Made by a program: the position numbers and the translations under genes. The notes below the pieces were generated by a model. The model ran no database searches and was not told where the DNA came from. It saw only the letters and a list, made by a program, of their open reading frames with translations. Of a stretch of 7,631 nt of DNA, positions 6,400 through 7,631 are shown in pieces; within the stretch, counting starts at the first letter, position 1; each line of letters starts with the position of its first letter. This DNA comes from Armatimonadota bacterium. GTDB lineage: Bacteria; Armatimonadota; Zipacnadia; Zipacnadales; JABUFB01. The DNA lies in the NCBI GenBank assembly GCA_018056145.1, contig JAGPGE010000271.1, forward strand, positions 1 to 7,631. Reading direction: 5' to 3'.

Positions 6400-7404
6400 T
6401 CATGAGCGCCGGGACTCATCCCACTCGGCAGACAGATTCTGCGCAAGGATCATCTCGGCGACTTCCATGGTCTTCACGGCATCGGCGAAGTGCGAACCCG
6501 GCCGGCGTTTCTCCTTGAGGCAGTCGATGAACTCCCGGTTCTTCGCCTGAAAGCCTCCGTAGACGAACAACTCATCACTGCCCGACACCTCGCGGGTGTC
6601 GAATGTCACGCCGGTGGTATCCCCGTCCGCGTACAGGACACCCTTGCCCTCATGCTCCGCCTCAGCGCAGATTCCGGGGGCATGCATCTGGACGCGGAAA
6701 ACCCGCCGGCCGCTCGTCCAGCTGTTGATCATCACACCTGTCGCGCCATTGTCGAACCGCAGCGTGGCCACGATGAAATTGATGTCCGGGGTGAGCACCC
6801 GGCGCGTGACGGACTGGACGCCAATCACCTCGCCGCCGCAAATCCAGCGCAGCGTGTCGATCGCGTGGACGCCGTCATCCATCATGTGATCCCGTGCCGC
6901 GAGATACGGTTCCGGCGCGCACTTGTAGAACTCGCAGACCGCGTGGGTGATGGGGCCGCGCCTCAGGCACTCGTCGCGCAAGTGCACCACCATCGGGCAA
7001 GTCCGGCGCTGGAAGCTGACCTGGGTGATGCAGCCGTTCTCCTCGGCCAACGTCGCCAGGGACCGGGCCTGGTGGATCGTGATGCCCATGGGCTTTTCGA
7101 TGTACAGGTTCAGCCCCTGCCGCAGGCACCACGTCCAGACTTCGAACATGTGCTCAGGCTGCCCGATAGCATAGACCGCGTCGGGAGCGACCTCCTCCAC
7201 CATCCTGCGGTAATCCTGGTAGCGCCCGGCGATGGCCCACTTCTCGGCGGTCTGCTCCAGCCGCTCCGGGTTCAGGTCGCAGACAGCGGCGATCTCAACG
7301 TCCTCGAAGGATGACAGCGACGGGTAGTGCACGGTATTGGCCATGCTCCCCGCGCCCACCATCGCGATGCGCACCTTGCCCTCGCGTCCAGCCTGGTCCG
7401 ACAC
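6400..7404 (-). CDS. Gfo/Idh/MocA-family NAD(P)-dependent oxidoreductase
   Basis: This 334-residue cytosolic protein is of typical family length. A Rossmann domain opens with VRIAMVGAGSMA (11-22; glycines G17 and G19), an acidic loop VCDLNPERL (41-49) that favours NAD, and the family signature YIEKPMG (101-107), where K104 is the usual catalytic lysine. The second domain holds DDGVHAIDTLRW (176-187), where D177, H180 and D183 fit the usual substrate-site acid and histidine. Such enzymes oxidise or reduce sugars, inositols and uronates; the substrate is not readable here. It begins with GTG, the only option at this end because TGA is in frame three codons upstream (7413-7411). GGGAG stands ten bases before it. 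It sits 40 bases after the methyltransferase and 13 before the lyase, so processing of the lyase products is a plausible role. Confidence 0.9.
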   Translation of the reverse strand: MSDQAGREGKVRIAMVGAGSMANTVHYPSLSSFEDVEIAAVCDLNPERLEQTAEKWAIAGRYQDYRRMVEEVAPDAVYAIGQPEHMFEVWTWCLRQGLNLYIEKPMGITIHQARSLATLAEENGCITQVSFQRRTCPMVVHLRDECLRRGPITHAVCEFYKCAPEPYLAARDHMMDDGVHAIDTLRWICGGEVIGVQSVTRRVLTPDINFIVATLRFDNGATGVMINSWTSGRRVFRVQMHAPGICAEAEHEGKGVLYADGDTTGVTFDTREVSGSDELFVYGGFQAKNREFIDCLKEKRRPGSHFADAVKTMEVAEMILAQNLSAEWDESRRS

Positions 7405-7414
7405 GCGGCATCAT

Positions 7415-7419
7415 CTCCC
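7415..7419 (-). promoter_or_regulatory. Ribosome-binding-like site before the GTG start of the dehydrogenase
   Basis: On the minus strand GGGAG precedes the GTG at 7404 by ten bases, slightly longer than ideal. Two ATG codons fall between them but are out of frame. With TGA in frame at 7413-7411, GTG 7404 is the first possible start. Confidence 0.5.
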
Positions 7420-7427
7420 GAGTGTGC

Positions 7428-7443
7428 GCCCGGTGGCCCGGGC
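7428..7443 (-). terminator. GC-rich hairpin directly after the methyltransferase stop
   Basis: GCCCGG (7428-7433) and CCGGGC (7438-7443) form a perfect 6-bp stem with a 4-base loop, one base past the TAA stop at 7445. There is no U-tract. It could weaken read-through from the quinone gene into the dehydrogenase-lyase pair, or protect the 3' end of a processed message. The stem is short, so confidence is limited. Confidence 0.35.
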
Positions 7444-7444
7444 C

Positions 7445-7631
7445 TTACTTGGCCGCAACGAGTATCGCCACCGCACCTAGGGTCATGCGGTGGGCCGCCA
7501 CCTCAACGAACCCGCACTCCACCAGGACCGCCGCGAACTCCTCTGCATCGAGGAACCGCGGGATCGTGCGGGCGAGATAGGCATACGCCTCACGCGACCC
7601 GGAGATGAGCCGGCCGAGGACCGGCACCGTG
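7445..7631 (-). CDS. ubiE/menG: C-terminal part of a UbiE/MenG-type quinone C-methyltransferase (5' end outside the window)
   Basis: About 61 C-terminal residues are present, ending at TAA (7447-7445). The stretch VPVLGRLISGSREAYAYLA, then TIPRFLDAEEFAAVLVECGF and MTLGAVAIL matches the end of the UbiE/MenG family. These enzymes use S-adenosylmethionine to methylate demethylmenaquinone, or the ubiquinone precursor in ubiquinone makers. The SAM-binding motifs lie beyond the window edge, so ubiquinone versus menaquinone cannot be told. A GTG inside the fragment (7627) is an internal codon, not the start. It is upstream of the dehydrogenase on the same strand, 40 bases away. Confidence 0.85.
   Translation of the reverse strand, partial: TVPVLGRLISGSREAYAYLARTIPRFLDAEEFAAVLVECGFVEVAAHRMTLGAVAILVAAK

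Noticed and set aside
6387..6446. Upstream TTG start for the lyase
   Set aside because: It would bury the signal peptide behind 20 residues and overlap the dehydrogenase by 47 bases, while the ATG at 6386 has its own ribosome binding site.
6490..7314. A 274-codon open frame on the plus strand opposite the Gfo/Idh/MocA gene
   Set aside because: Same reason: the opposite strand encodes a complete, motif-rich dehydrogenase, and this frame shows none.

Overview
The window is high-GC, densely coding bacterial DNA. Six protein-coding genes are clear: five complete and one cut by the right edge. A possible fragment of a seventh touches the left edge. I saw no tRNA, rRNA, CRISPR array, insertion sequence or long repeat. 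The gene mix is a Gfo/Idh/MocA oxidoreductase, a heparinase II/III-type lyase, a GH29 fucosidase and a pair of Fe-S proteins related to QueG and peptidase U32. This mix resembles polysaccharide-degrading, at least partly anaerobic lineages such as Armatimonadota, Planctomycetota or Hydrogenedentota. That placement is inference; no phylogenetic marker in the window settles it.

Layout. Positions 1-82 may hold the end of an unidentified plus-strand gene. Positions 186-2251 (minus) hold a tight two-gene unit: first a QueG/reductive-dehalogenase-like 4Fe-4S protein (ending at 1217), then a peptidase-U32-like, cysteine-rich protein (starting at 1220). The two overlap by 4 bases. A divergent intergenic region (2252-2389) separates this unit from a plus-strand GH29 alpha-L-fucosidase (2390-3691). 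The fucosidase converges on a minus-strand group across a short gap that carries a perfect 13-bp GC-rich hairpin (3709-3746). In transcription order that group is the C-terminus of a UbiE/MenG quinone methyltransferase (7631 to 7445), a Gfo/Idh/MocA dehydrogenase (7404 to 6400) and a large secreted heparinase II/III-like polysaccharide lyase (6386 to 3753).

How the genes may work together. The lyase (exported), the Gfo/Idh/MocA enzyme (cytosolic, NAD(P)-dependent) and the fucosidase (no export signal, so probably cytosolic) fit a route for breaking down a fucose- and uronate-containing glycan: depolymerise outside, then trim and oxidise inside. The QueG-like/U32-like pair is the least explained part. 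Both belong to Fe-S families whose best-known members modify tRNA or quinones without O2, but neither looks like a plain orthologue of those enzymes. The tight overlap suggests they act together. It is the best candidate here for an undescribed function.
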